Shown: one piece after another, positions 48,963-58,836 of the stretch
How positions within the stretch are numbered: the first letter of the stretch is position 1
Layout: the number at the start of each line of letters is the position of its first letter
NCBI GenBank assembly: GCA_937907395.1
Contig: CALCII010000013.1
Span: 248,001-312,000 of the forward strand
From: an uncultured Chitinophagaceae bacterium
GTDB taxonomy: Bacteria > Bacteroidota > Bacteroidia > Chitinophagales > Chitinophagaceae
Direction of reading: 5' to 3'
Length of the DNA stretch: 64,000 nucleotides
Translations under genes and position numbers: made by a program
Notes under the pieces: model-generated
Databases searched by the model: none
Told to the model about the DNA's origin: nothing
The model's input: the letters and a program-made list of their open reading frames with translations, nothing else

Positions 48963-51872
48963 TTATCTTTCACGATTCAGTTCATTGAGAAAATCGGTTA
49001 AGGTTTGTTCTGTTTTTAAATTGAGTTTCTTACGCAGGCGATAACGGCTGATTTCCACTCCACGAACAGAGATATTCATCAGTTGTGCAATTTCTTTTGA
49101 TGAAAGATTTAATTGCAAATATGCACACACTTTCAGGTCGGTATTGGTGAGAGTCGGAAATTTTGATTTCATTTTTTTCAGGAAGTCATTATTGATTTCA
49201 TCAAAATGTGCTGCAAACTGTTCCCAGCTGGAGTTGTTCTGTTCAACTGTGTTCAGCAAATGAATCGTTCGTTTGATGTCATGGTTCTCGCCGGTTTTCT
49301 TATAAAGTTTCTGCAATTCATCCTTTACTTTATTCAAAGCATCACTGCGTTCCACCAACCGCATACTTACGTCTGCCAGCTCTTTGTTTTTGAAAATAAC
49401 TTCGCTTGCTAATTTCTCATTCTGAAGCTGAATGATTTCTTTTTCATTTTTCTCAAGCTCTAACTGGTGAATGTATTTCAGCTTTTCTTGTTCTTCCTGG
49501 AATTTAATACGCTGGGTTACAAATTTCTTTTCCTGCCATTTATTAAGATAATAGAGCCCTGCAATGATTAACAGGATAAAGAATCCATAAGCAAGTTTTG
49601 TTTGATACCAGGCCGGGTTTACAACAAATTTATAATTGATAACTGCCGATTCATTCCCAAGATTATCATGCGCTTTTACTTTGAATACATAAGTTCCATG
49701 TGGAAGCTTTGTATAATCTTTTTCTGTTTTGGGGCTCCAGGCCGACCATGAAGATTCGTATCCTACCAGTTGTGTTGCATATTCAATATTTTTTTGCTGG
49801 CTGAACACCGGTGAACTGAATTCGAAGTGGAAGGAGTTGTTATTGATAGAGAAATCAGGAACAGAATTCTGTTGAAGTACAAATTCTGTTTGATTATTAC
49901 TCATGGGATAACCATCGTAAACCTGGTTGTTATCGGTTCCAAAAACCCGGATTTGGGTAAGTAGTACTTGTGGCACCGGATGGTTCTTGGTGTATTTATC
50001 AAGATTCAGATGGATCATACCTTTATCCGATGCAACAAAAATATTCTGCCGGTTAAAAGGATAAATACTTTCAAAGATGGATAATACTTTCCCATTCATT
50101 TCAGGGAAATAGATCACCTGTGGTTTTGAGGTTGCATTCTTACTGAAAGTGGCCACACCAATTTGTTTTCCGCTGCAAAACCAGATATTGCCATCATTAT
50201 CTTCATTCAGGTATTGAATGTTAATTGGCCCGAACACATCATACAACAAAGGCGATTGAACGAATTTCATCTGGTTATTGTCAAATTCATACAAGCCTTT
50301 TTCTGTTGCGAAAATGACACGGTTTTTTATTTTAAAAACGAAATTCCGGAAGGTGGAAGGCAAACCATTTTCTTTTGTAAGTAGTTGTGCTGAATATGAT
50401 TTTTTATCAGACGACAATTCTATTTTATAAACACCACGATAGGGGTGAGCGGCCCAGAGTGTATTATTGTTGTCAATTGCAATAAAACGAAGTGATTCAT
50501 TGATGCCTTGTAGTTTACCGCCATTGGTGAATCGGTTGCCATCAAAGAGCAACATGTTCATGCCGGAATAACTTCCTGCAATTACCTGTGCGCTTGGAAT
50601 GATGGGGGAGAGCGGGAAAAAGTTCCAGATACCTCTGTCGTTGGTAAGTTGCTGGAGTTGTTCATCTGATATTACAAAACAACCATTGTGATGTCCCATC
50701 AGCAACTTGTGGTTGATTTCGTCAAAACGCCATACCTGCCCGCTGCTGCCCGGAAGAAAACGGAAGCTTCCTTTCAGAAATGAATAATCCTTTTCGGCAG
50801 GAGGCAAAGGTGTAACATAAGCACCATCTGATGTGCCGATATATAATTTGTTATTGAAGATACGTGCTGCATATCCTGATACTTCATTGTTTTTATTGGG
50901 TTGAATGTATTTCAACGCAGAATTATAGGCAACAAAGCTGATACCATTATTTAAGCCGGCCCATATATTCTTGTCTTTATCAAGAAACAGGCTCAGCACA
51001 TTATTGTTTTGCAATCCTTCAGGTCGGGCAATCTGTTGAATCATCTCCCCGTCTGCATTTAAAACGAAAAAGCCTTCGGACGTGGTGCCTGCTACAAATT
51101 CAGAATCATTGAGCTGTACAAACCTGTAAATATGATTGGTGATCAGCCGCTGATCAATACTGGTTTTTTTCGGAGATAGTACTCCGTTAGTAAATGTGAA
51201 AAGGCCATGCTGAAGGGTACCAATGAGCAAACTCTTGTCCTTAAGTAATCCAATGCCGGTAATTTCCATGGAAGGAGCCGGGTTGTTGGTTTGGATGGCT
51301 TCCCATTGACCGTTTACAAAACGGAATAGCCCTTTTGTTTTATCCTGGGCGTAAAGAGAGTTGCCAATTTTTCTCAGGATCAGCCATCCTGTTGGAGCCG
51401 GGTAGGCCTGAACCGTTTCATTTTTGTATTCCAGTATAAATTCCCAGGTGAGGAAGTAAACAGCGCCATCATGGATTTCGGTATCCCAAACATCTGTAAA
51501 TCGCTTACTCGTGGCCGGTATCAGGTTCTTCAGGGATGTGTAGCTGAGGCTTCCTTTTGTATCGGGAGCAAAATATCCCACTTCATCTTGTCCGCCAGCA
51601 TAAATTCGATTTCCGGAAATAGCGATTGATCGAAGGATGCTACGGTTGGGCTGTATGTATTGTTTCCAGAAAGTGCCGTCAAAAGTTAAAAGGCCATCAT
51701 TGTTGGCAAAATAGATCCTTCCCATTTTATCCTGAGCCATATCCCAGGTTTGCGTGGCACCATGATAGTCGTTCTTATTATAGTTGACAATTTCGGGCAA
51801 GCCAATTGTATTTTGCGCATTGGCCCATACCAATGGCATTAGAAGGAATAATATCAGCGCAATCGTTTTCAT
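48963..51872 (-). CDS. Membrane sensor-regulator: beta-propeller, Y_Y_Y and LuxR-type HTH (locus 2)
   Basis: 969 residues from MKTIALILFLL; the 22 upstream open codons are not homologous. A signal peptide leads a large periplasmic region of propeller repeats (TWDMAQDKMGRIYFANNDGLLTFDG and similar), then a Y_Y_Y domain (~675-740, NSFHFEFSSPVFSQQKNIEYATQL), one membrane helix (AYGFFILLIIAGLYYLNKW), a coiled coil, and a C-terminal GerE/LuxR helix-turn-helix (LTNTDLKVCAYLQLNLSSKEIAQLMNISVRGVEISRYRLRKKL). There is no kinase or receiver, so ligand binding would act straight on DNA binding. It is divergent from the locus 2 SusC gene and is its likely activator. Confidence 0.9.
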   Translation of the reverse strand: MKTIALILFLLMPLVWANAQNTIGLPEIVNYNKNDYHGATQTWDMAQDKMGRIYFANNDGLLTFDGTFWKQYIQPNRSILRSIAISGNRIYAGGQDEVGYFAPDTKGSLSYTSLKNLIPATSKRFTDVWDTEIHDGAVYFLTWEFILEYKNETVQAYPAPTGWLILRKIGNSLYAQDKTKGLFRFVNGQWEAIQTNNPAPSMEITGIGLLKDKSLLIGTLQHGLFTFTNGVLSPKKTSIDQRLITNHIYRFVQLNDSEFVAGTTSEGFFVLNADGEMIQQIARPEGLQNNNVLSLFLDKDKNIWAGLNNGISFVAYNSALKYIQPNKNNEVSGYAARIFNNKLYIGTSDGAYVTPLPPAEKDYSFLKGSFRFLPGSSGQVWRFDEINHKLLMGHHNGCFVISDEQLQQLTNDRGIWNFFPLSPIIPSAQVIAGSYSGMNMLLFDGNRFTNGGKLQGINESLRFIAIDNNNTLWAAHPYRGVYKIELSSDKKSYSAQLLTKENGLPSTFRNFVFKIKNRVIFATEKGLYEFDNNQMKFVQSPLLYDVFGPINIQYLNEDNDGNIWFCSGKQIGVATFSKNATSKPQVIYFPEMNGKVLSIFESIYPFNRQNIFVASDKGMIHLNLDKYTKNHPVPQVLLTQIRVFGTDNNQVYDGYPMSNNQTEFVLQQNSVPDFSINNNSFHFEFSSPVFSQQKNIEYATQLVGYESSWSAWSPKTEKDYTKLPHGTYVFKVKAHDNLGNESAVINYKFVVNPAWYQTKLAYGFFILLIIAGLYYLNKWQEKKFVTQRIKFQEEQEKLKYIHQLELEKNEKEIIQLQNEKLASEVIFKNKELADVSMRLVERSDALNKVKDELQKLYKKTGENHDIKRTIHLLNTVEQNNSSWEQFAAHFDEINNDFLKKMKSKFPTLTNTDLKVCAYLQLNLSSKEIAQLMNISVRGVEISRYRLRKKLNLKTEQTLTDFLNELNRER

Positions 51873-51898
51873 AAAAAATAAAGCTAAGGAAAATTTTG

Positions 51899-51961
51899 TG
51901 ATGTAGTAATGATGTAGTGTATTAATATTGAAAATCAATTAGTTAATTATGTATGATGTAG
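51899..51961. promoter_or_regulatory. Three phased TGATGTAG boxes upstream of locus 2
   Basis: TGATGTAG occurs at 51899, 51910 and 51954: direct repeats 11 and 44 bases apart, i.e. on the same face of the helix. They lie upstream of the susC promoter (about -120, -108 and -64) and between it and the regulator gene, as expected for activator sites. Confidence 0.45.
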
Positions 51962-51978
51962 CGTAGTTGAGGTTTCTT

Positions 51979-52011
51979 TTTGTACCATATATATATAGTT
52001 GGATATTTTTG
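51979..52011 (+). promoter_or_regulatory. Promoter of the locus 2 SusC operon
   Basis: TTTG at 51979-51982 and TATTTTTG at 52004-52011, spaced by 21 bases, near the TTTG-N19-TAnnTTTG consensus. The susC ATG is 44 bases after the -7 box. Confidence 0.55.
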
Positions 52012-52055
52012 GTGGATCGATTTCTGGAATTTTTATTTAAACCAAAAACTTGCGT

Positions 52056-55000
52056 ATGAAAAAAGTCTTAAAAGGGATTTTGTTTTCCTTTCTTATGATG
52101 GTTTTATCGGTACCGGTATGGGCGCAGTCGAAAACTGTCTCCGGAAGAGTATCCGATGAAAAAGGCGAAGGGATCGCAAACGCTTCAGTAACGGTGAAGG
52201 GAACTTCAACCGGTACGGTTACAAAAGCAAATGGCGATTTTTCTTTCTCTGTCCCCGAATCTGCCAAAACTCTGGTGATTTCCTCAGTAGGTTTCGAAAC
52301 ACTCGAAGTCAACATCACGGGTGGGGCTATGACGATTGTCTTGTCAAAAAAAGAATCCAAGCTGGATGAAGTAGTGGTGGTTGGTTATGGTACACAAAAA
52401 AGAAGTGTGCTTACCGGTGCTATTTCAAGTGTGAAAGCAAAGGATCTGGAGAATGTTCCCAATGGTCGTATTGAGCAGGCATTGCAAGGCCGGGTTTCCG
52501 GTGTTACAATCGCCAGCAACTCAGGACAACCGGGTTCTACCTCTACCGTTCGGGTAAGGGGTATCACTACCTTTAATGATAATAACCCCCTTTGGGTGGT
52601 TGATGGTATGGTAGTTGATAACGGTGGTATCGGTTACCTCAACCAATCAGATATTGAATCTGTTGAGGTATTAAAAGATGCTGCTTCCCTGGCCATTTAC
52701 GGTGCACGTGCTGCCGGTGGTGTAATTCTGATTACCACTAAAAAAGGCCGCAAAGGAAAAATCACTGCTTCTTACAATGGATTTTATGGCGTTTCCGGTC
52801 CGGAAAGAACATTGAAACTTCTCAACGCAACTCAATATGGTGCTTTGATGAATGAAAAATCAGTGGCTGCCGGTGGTAATATTATGTTCCCTGATCTGGG
52901 TTCATTAGGTGTTGGTACCGATTGGCAAAAGCTGATCTTCAGTAACAATGCCCGCCGCTTCAATCATGAACTGAGCTTTAGTGCAGGAAATGATGTTTCT
53001 ACTTTCTATGCATCAGTTGGTATTCAGGATCAACAAGGTATTGTAACTCCTGAAATATCTAACTATAATAAGAAAAGTATTCGTTTGAACTCTACTCATA
53101 AAGTAGCTAAATTCTTAACCATCGGACAAACCCTTGGTTATGCCCGTCAGAAAACAGTAGGTATTGGTAGCTTGAACAGTGAATTTGGTGGTGTATTAAG
53201 TTCTGCCATCAACCTGGATCCTGTTACACCTTTTATCGTTACAGATCCTACAGTAGCAGCAAGCAGTTTGTATACTGCAAATCCTGTTCTCAGAGATGCT
53301 GCCGGTAATCCTTATGGAATTTCTTCATGGGTGGGACAGGAAATTGTAAACCCGATTGCTTATACCAAAACAAGATTAGGCCAGTACGATTGGTCTGATG
53401 ATATTGTTGGTAATGCATTCGTGGAAATTACTCCGATCCCCAACCTGAAATTTAAATCCACAGTAGGTGCCAAACTGGCTTATTGGGGTGGCGGTGGTTT
53501 TACACCTAAGTATTACCTGAATGCTTCCACACTTACTTCTCAGAATAATATATCCAGAACAACCAACAGTGGTTTTGCATGGAACGTAGAAAACACGTTA
53601 CAATATGGTAAACGTTTTTCAGAACATAACGTGAACGTATTGTTAGGTCAGGGTGCTTATGTGGATGGTATTGTTGCCAGCCAGGGTGTAACATATTTTG
53701 ATATTCCTGTTACAAACTACCAGGATGCTTCTTTCAACTTTGGCGCAACTGCAGCTAAGAAAGACGCATGGGCTTCAAACGGAATCACACACAAAGTGTC
53801 TTCTTTGTTTGCACGTGTGAACTATGATTATATGGAAAAATATCTGTTTACAGGTATTATCCGTCGTGATGGTTCATCTCGGTTTGGTACAAACAATAAA
53901 TATGGTTACTTCCCTTCATTCTCTGTAGGTTGGGTAGTATCTAAAGAAGATTTCTGGAAAGATAACAACGTAGTGAATTACCTGAAAGTTAGAGGTGGTT
54001 ACGGTGTAACAGGTAACGATGCGATTGGTGATTTCAGATACCTTTCAACAATCGGTGGCGGACGAAACTATACATACGGAAATGCAGGTCAGATCCAGAC
54101 AGGTTATAGCCCTAACGCACCAGAAAATCCCGATTTGAAATGGGAAGAAACAAGACAAACCAATATTGGACTTGAAGCACGTTTGTTCAATTATTTCAAT
54201 CTGACAGTTGATTATTTCAAGAAAACCACAAAAGGAATTCTTCAGGATGTTGATATCCCCGGTTATGTTGGTGCCACAGGTCGTCCTGCCGGTAACGTAG
54301 CTGATATGGATAACACAGGTCTTGAAATTGAATTAGGATATCGTCAGAAATTCGGAAAAGTGAATTTCTCAGCCAATGGTAACGTAACCTTCCTCAAAAA
54401 CAATGTTACTTATGTTGGTTTGGGTAAAACCTTTATTGCCGGTTATGCCAGCTTCCAGTCAATGGGAATGGTTTCTATCATTAAGCCGGGAATGCCATTT
54501 AATACGTTCTACGGATATCAAACAGATGGTATCTTCCAGAACTGGGATCAGGTGAATGCGTATAAAAATTCTACTGGTGGTTTAGTGCAACCGAAAGCAC
54601 AACCTGGTGATTTCAGATGGAAAGATATGGATGGCAATGGTTTGATTGATGAAAATGATAAAGTGAATCTTGGAAATTCTTTGCCTAAAACAACCTTTGG
54701 TTTAACAATGAATGCAGATTACAAAGGCTTCGATATCATGGTGTTTACACAAGGTGCCACAGGCAATAAAATCTTCCAGGGATTACGTCGTTTGGATGTA
54801 GGAAATTCCAACTACCAAACCAAAGCGCTTTCACGCTGGACAGGAGAAGGAACTTCCAATACATATCCAAGAATCACCAACCTGGATGAAAACGGAAACT
54901 TTGGTAATATGTCTGATTTCTACCTGGAAAAAGGAGATTACCTCAGAGTGAAACTGGTTCAGATAGGTTATTCATTCTCTAATAACCTCATTAAGAAAAT

Positions 55001-55163
55001 CGGTGCTACCAGGCTTCGTGCATATATAACAGCTGAAAATCTGTTTACCATCACTAAGTATACTGGATATGATCCTGAAATTGGTGGCTCTGTATTTGGT
55101 ATTGATAAAGGATATTATCCTCAGGCCAGAACTTTCCTGATGGGTGTTAATTTACAATTTTAA
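52056..55163 (+). CDS. SusC/RagA-type TonB-linked outer-membrane transporter without STN domain (locus 2)
   Basis: 1035 residues from MKKVLKGIL. Signal peptide to ~24 (VWAQ), CarboxypepD_reg-like domain ~25-105 (VSGRVSDEKGEGIANASVTVKG), the SusC signature LDEVVVVGYGTQKRSVLTGAISSV, plug (TFNDNNPLWVVDGMVVDNGGIG), and a barrel ending FLMGVNLQF. No STN domain, in keeping with control by the separate sensor-regulator upstream instead of a sigma/FecR pair. It imports glucan oligomers with the SusD encoded 11 bases downstream. Confidence 0.95.
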   Translation: MKKVLKGILFSFLMMVLSVPVWAQSKTVSGRVSDEKGEGIANASVTVKGTSTGTVTKANGDFSFSVPESAKTLVISSVGFETLEVNITGGAMTIVLSKKESKLDEVVVVGYGTQKRSVLTGAISSVKAKDLENVPNGRIEQALQGRVSGVTIASNSGQPGSTSTVRVRGITTFNDNNPLWVVDGMVVDNGGIGYLNQSDIESVEVLKDAASLAIYGARAAGGVILITTKKGRKGKITASYNGFYGVSGPERTLKLLNATQYGALMNEKSVAAGGNIMFPDLGSLGVGTDWQKLIFSNNARRFNHELSFSAGNDVSTFYASVGIQDQQGIVTPEISNYNKKSIRLNSTHKVAKFLTIGQTLGYARQKTVGIGSLNSEFGGVLSSAINLDPVTPFIVTDPTVAASSLYTANPVLRDAAGNPYGISSWVGQEIVNPIAYTKTRLGQYDWSDDIVGNAFVEITPIPNLKFKSTVGAKLAYWGGGGFTPKYYLNASTLTSQNNISRTTNSGFAWNVENTLQYGKRFSEHNVNVLLGQGAYVDGIVASQGVTYFDIPVTNYQDASFNFGATAAKKDAWASNGITHKVSSLFARVNYDYMEKYLFTGIIRRDGSSRFGTNNKYGYFPSFSVGWVVSKEDFWKDNNVVNYLKVRGGYGVTGNDAIGDFRYLSTIGGGRNYTYGNAGQIQTGYSPNAPENPDLKWEETRQTNIGLEARLFNYFNLTVDYFKKTTKGILQDVDIPGYVGATGRPAGNVADMDNTGLEIELGYRQKFGKVNFSANGNVTFLKNNVTYVGLGKTFIAGYASFQSMGMVSIIKPGMPFNTFYGYQTDGIFQNWDQVNAYKNSTGGLVQPKAQPGDFRWKDMDGNGLIDENDKVNLGNSLPKTTFGLTMNADYKGFDIMVFTQGATGNKIFQGLRRLDVGNSNYQTKALSRWTGEGTSNTYPRITNLDENGNFGNMSDFYLEKGDYLRVKLVQIGYSFSNNLIKKIGATRLRAYITAENLFTITKYTGYDPEIGGSVFGIDKGYYPQARTFLMGVNLQF

Positions 55164-55174
55164 AATAACGACTT

Positions 55175-56677
55175 ATGCGTACAATAAAATTTTTATCTGT
55201 AGCAATGCTTTCACTGGCGGTGATGGCATCGTGCAAAAAAAGTTTTTTAGATGTAAAGCCGGAAGGACAGTTTCTCTCATCTAACTATTATCAAAACCAG
55301 GAACAAGCTTTTTCAGGTTTGATAGCAGTATATGATGTAATGCGGAAAAACTCCGGAGGCTTTGAAAATATGATCACCATGATGAATGCCGGATCAGACG
55401 ATCACGTTGCCGGTGGTGGTGGTGCTACCGATGGTATCGGTATCCAGTCTTTTTCAAACTTTACTCAAAACTCAAATACAATCCCCGGAAGTTTCTGGAG
55501 TGATCACTACCAGGGAATTTTCAGAGCGAACTTCCTGTTGTCTAAATTACCGGAAGTGCCAATGGATGCAACTGTAAAGGCAAGATATGTTGCCGAAACA
55601 AAAGCACTCCGTGCACTGTATTATTTCAACCTGGTTCGCATGTTCAAAAACATTCCTTTGTTTACAGAACCTGTTTCTCCGGATAATATGTACAGTGTTA
55701 CACAAGCTGCACCAACAGCTGTTTATGCTCAGATTGAAAAAGATCTGACAGAAGCAATTGATGGTTTGCCTGCTATTGTACCAACCTCAGAACTGGGACG
55801 TATTACAAAAGGAGCAGGGCTTGCCTTGTTAGGAAAAGTATATCTCTATCAGGGAAAAAATGCGTTAGCTGCTGAAAAATTAGCCATTGTTAATGGTGAC
55901 CTTTCAAACAACAATCAGTTTGGTTATAAACTGCTCACCAATTTTAACGATCTGTGGGTGGTAAATAACAAATTCAATTCAGAATCTGTTTGGGAAGTAA
56001 ACCACTCTGCATTAGGTACTTCTTACTGGGGTATCTGGGGTAGTGGTCTTGACGAAGGAAATACTGTAAATGTAATGGTAGGCCCTCGTGGTTATGTGAA
56101 GAAAGGAGCAGGAGCTCCCGATCTTCCGTCCGGATGGAGCTTTAATGTGATCACACAAAGTTTGTATGATGCCATTAAAACCGATCCACGCTTTGGTGCT
56201 ACCGTGCTTGATTTGAAAGCATTAGTTGCTGCCAACCAGGCTGAATATGTGGAAGGTTATCAGAATACAGGTTACTTCCTGAATAAATTCATCCCTCGTC
56301 AGTCTGATGTTTCTACTGGTGGTGGTGATGCGGTGCTTAACTACAAACAAAATAGTTATATCATCCGCTTAGCAGATACTTATCTGATGGAAGCTGAAGC
56401 CTTAGGTGGAACAGGAGCAAGAGCGCAGGCTTTATTAGATAAAGTTCGTGCAAGGGTTGGTTTGCCATCTGTGCCTGTATCACTTGCTGCTATCAAAGCA
56501 GAAAGAAGGCTGGAACTGGCAGGAGAAGGACATCGCTTCTTTGATCTCGTTCGTTGGGGCGATGCAGCATCTAAACTCTCTTCAAGAGGATTCGTAACAG
56601 GAAAGCATGAAATATTTCCGATTCCTGCAGGCGAATTGCTGAATACCAAACTGGTACAGAATCCTAACTATAACTAA
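55175..56677 (+). CDS. SusD/RagB-type glycan-binding lipoprotein (locus 2)
   Basis: 500 residues. Lipoprotein signal LAVMASC (Cys20) followed by KKSFLDVKPEG. Canonical helices include YYQNQEQAFSGLIAVYDVM, AETKALRALYYFNLVRMFKNIPLF and the C-terminal AERRLELAGEGHRFFDLVRWGDAA with HEIFPIPAGEL. It caps SusC at the surface and selects the polymer. It is 14 bases before the next lipoprotein gene in the same operon. Confidence 0.95.
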   Translation: MRTIKFLSVAMLSLAVMASCKKSFLDVKPEGQFLSSNYYQNQEQAFSGLIAVYDVMRKNSGGFENMITMMNAGSDDHVAGGGGATDGIGIQSFSNFTQNSNTIPGSFWSDHYQGIFRANFLLSKLPEVPMDATVKARYVAETKALRALYYFNLVRMFKNIPLFTEPVSPDNMYSVTQAAPTAVYAQIEKDLTEAIDGLPAIVPTSELGRITKGAGLALLGKVYLYQGKNALAAEKLAIVNGDLSNNNQFGYKLLTNFNDLWVVNNKFNSESVWEVNHSALGTSYWGIWGSGLDEGNTVNVMVGPRGYVKKGAGAPDLPSGWSFNVITQSLYDAIKTDPRFGATVLDLKALVAANQAEYVEGYQNTGYFLNKFIPRQSDVSTGGGDAVLNYKQNSYIIRLADTYLMEAEALGGTGARAQALLDKVRARVGLPSVPVSLAAIKAERRLELAGEGHRFFDLVRWGDAASKLSSRGFVTGKHEIFPIPAGELLNTKLVQNPNYN

Positions 56678-56691
56678 TAAACGAAATAGCT

Positions 56692-57789
56692 ATGAACAAA
56701 ATAAAATTATTAACCGGTGCTGCTGCCATGCTTCTTGTAATGGCTGGTTGCGCCAAAAAAGATGGCATCGACCAGGATCTGTCTTTCTTAAGTTCAGCTT
56801 CTTCGGCGAACCATGCTAAGATTTTTGATATATCTACCGATAACTCTGGTGTAGTGAAAATTACTCCTTCGGCTAATGGTGCTTCTTCTTACACTGTTCA
56901 GTTCGGGCATGGCACAGGGGCATCAGCATCGGCAGTGGTTTCTCCCGGCGGCAGTACATCACATGTGTACCCCGAAGGAAGTTACACCGTAACAATCATC
57001 ACAAAGGATATTGCTGGTCATGAAACAACCAATACATACCCGCTTACTGTTACCTATCGTGCTCCGTTAAATCTGGAAGTATCTCTTTCAGGTGAAACAG
57101 AAGTTAGTGCAACAGCAACTTACGCCAAATCATTTCTTGTATATTATGGTGATGTGGCAAATGAAGTAGGTACTCCTTTAGCTATTGGAGGCAAACTTCC
57201 TGCGCACACATATCCTGCAACCGGCGGACCTTTCACTTTAAAAGTGGAAGCACTCAGCGGTGGTGCAGCTAAAACCACATATACAAAAACCTTATTTGGT
57301 TTCCCGATTGATTTTGAAACAGCAACTGTTGATTATTTCTTTGGCACATTTGGCGATGTGGTATTTTCAACTGCCGACAATCCTTCAAAAACAGGATTGA
57401 ATACCAGCAATAAAGTTGGTAAATATCAAAAGCCTAATGGTGTTCCTAACTGGAGTGGTACTTACAGTCCGCTGAACATTCCGATCAACTTTGCTTACGG
57501 AAAGAAAATTAAAGTGTGGGCATACAATCCCGATCCGGTAAATATTGGCAAATCCTTAAATATTGAACTGGAGTGGGCTGTAGGAACATCCAGCGCCAAT
57601 CCCTGGGGAGCAATTCTGAGAGCACCTTTTACAACATCTGGTGCTTGGGAAGAACTGGTTTTTGATTTCAGTGCGAATTCGGATATCCCTGCTGATGCCA
57701 AATTCACTCAATTGGTATTACGCTTTAATGACGCTGCTAATGGTGCAGGTGAAGTGTTTTACCTTGATAATTTCAGATTAACAAACTAA
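56692..57789 (+). CDS. Surface glycan-binding lipoprotein with PKD-like domains (locus 2)
   Basis: 365 residues. Lipoprotein signal LLVMAGC (Cys20). Two PKD/Ig-like sandwiches span about 45-125 (GVVKITPSANGASSYTVQFGHG, HVYPEGSYTVTIITKD) and 125-200. A C-terminal beta sandwich (~205-365) resembles a carbohydrate-binding module: FETATVDYFFGTFGDVVF, IKVWAYNPDP, ELEWAVG, FYLDNFRLTN. The location after SusD and the domain layout fit a surface glycan-binding protein that recruits the beta-glucan. No catalytic site is visible. Aromatic residues of the last domain are candidates for binding. Confidence 0.82.
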   Translation: MNKIKLLTGAAAMLLVMAGCAKKDGIDQDLSFLSSASSANHAKIFDISTDNSGVVKITPSANGASSYTVQFGHGTGASASAVVSPGGSTSHVYPEGSYTVTIITKDIAGHETTNTYPLTVTYRAPLNLEVSLSGETEVSATATYAKSFLVYYGDVANEVGTPLAIGGKLPAHTYPATGGPFTLKVEALSGGAAKTTYTKTLFGFPIDFETATVDYFFGTFGDVVFSTADNPSKTGLNTSNKVGKYQKPNGVPNWSGTYSPLNIPINFAYGKKIKVWAYNPDPVNIGKSLNIELEWAVGTSSANPWGAILRAPFTTSGAWEELVFDFSANSDIPADAKFTQLVLRFNDAANGAGEVFYLDNFRLTN

Positions 57790-57800
57790 AATTCAAAATC

Positions 57801-58748
57801 ATGAATCGTATTATAAAAAACAGTTCAGTTGTATTCCTCTTACTGTTGCTCATCAGCAGTTGTAAGCAGAAAGAATACGCATTGGGCGATCTTACGGCTC
57901 CATCGGATCTTTCGATTACTGTTGATCTGATTGGAAAAAGCGTAGCCAATCCTAACGGAGATGGATCCGGCGATGTGAAGTTTTCAGTTACAGGTAAAAA
58001 TGCATTATCATATAAAATTGATTATAATGCAAATGATGCTGTAGACCTGGTTTATGTTCCTAAATCAGGAAGTGAAACGGCTACAGTTACCAAAAAATAT
58101 GCTGAATCAACTCCCGGTCTTTATACATACCGTGTAACACTGGTAGCTTATGGCAAAGGCGGTACAAGTTCTTCTATTACAAAAGAATTTACTGTATTTA
58201 TCAAGTTTGAGGCTGATCCAGCTATTGTAGCCAACCTAACAGGTGGTTCTACTAAAACCTGGGTGGTAGATAAAAGTGTTCCAGGTCACTTTGGTGTTGG
58301 CCCATGGGGCGGATCTGTAATACCTGAATGGTGGGCAGCAGCAGTAGATGAAAAAGTTGGATGTTGCAATTGTTTCTATACAGCAACATTTGCTTTCACA
58401 AAACTTTCAAACGGTTATCAGTTGCAGGTAGCTACACCTGATGGAGCATTTACTAAAACTGGCTCACTTACAGCATTACCTGGAATTCCAGGATCAGGTA
58501 GCGAAGGTTGTTATGCATACGGTGGTGCAACATCTGCATTTAGTTTTGCTCCTGCCAGTACTGGTATCGCAGCAACCACCCCATCAACTCAAACTAGCAT
58601 TCTTTTATCTGGTAATACCACATTTATAGGTTATGGTTCTCTGAAGTCTGAATACGAAATTCTTGTTCTTACTTCATCTTACATGTATCTGCGGGTACAA
58701 GGTACAGAAACCGGAAATGCCTGGTATATTAAATTGAAAGCTTTGTAA
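57801..58748 (+). CDS. Second surface lipoprotein with PKD-like domain (locus 2)
   Basis: 315 residues. Lipoprotein signal LLLISSC (Cys21). A PKD-like domain at ~30-130 ends TKEFTVFIKFE. The C-terminal ~180 residues begin GGSTKTWVVDKSVPGHFGVGPWGG, include an unusual GCCNCFY cluster near residues 190-196, and end in LRVQGTETGNAWYIKLKAL. This domain recurs in Bacteroidota glucan loci, but I cannot name a family. Tryptophans around WGG and EWW could form a binding platform. It probably works with the preceding lipoprotein. A terminator follows. Confidence 0.78.
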   Translation: MNRIIKNSSVVFLLLLLISSCKQKEYALGDLTAPSDLSITVDLIGKSVANPNGDGSGDVKFSVTGKNALSYKIDYNANDAVDLVYVPKSGSETATVTKKYAESTPGLYTYRVTLVAYGKGGTSSSITKEFTVFIKFEADPAIVANLTGGSTKTWVVDKSVPGHFGVGPWGGSVIPEWWAAAVDEKVGCCNCFYTATFAFTKLSNGYQLQVATPDGAFTKTGSLTALPGIPGSGSEGCYAYGGATSAFSFAPASTGIAATTPSTQTSILLSGNTTFIGYGSLKSEYEILVLTSSYMYLRVQGTETGNAWYIKLKAL

Positions 58749-58772
58749 GTAAATCCTGAAAAACTAATATAT

Positions 58773-58806
58773 AAAAGGGGAGGAGCAAAACTCCTCCCTT
58801 TTTTAC
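58773..58806 (+). terminator. Terminator after the locus 2 binding lipoproteins
   Basis: AAAGGGGAGGAG/CTCCTCCCTTTT stem with a five-base loop and a T run. As in locus 1, it separates transport and binding genes from enzyme genes. Confidence 0.82.
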
Positions 58807-58836
58807 TGTTTGCCTTTTGAATATTAAAACTGATTT

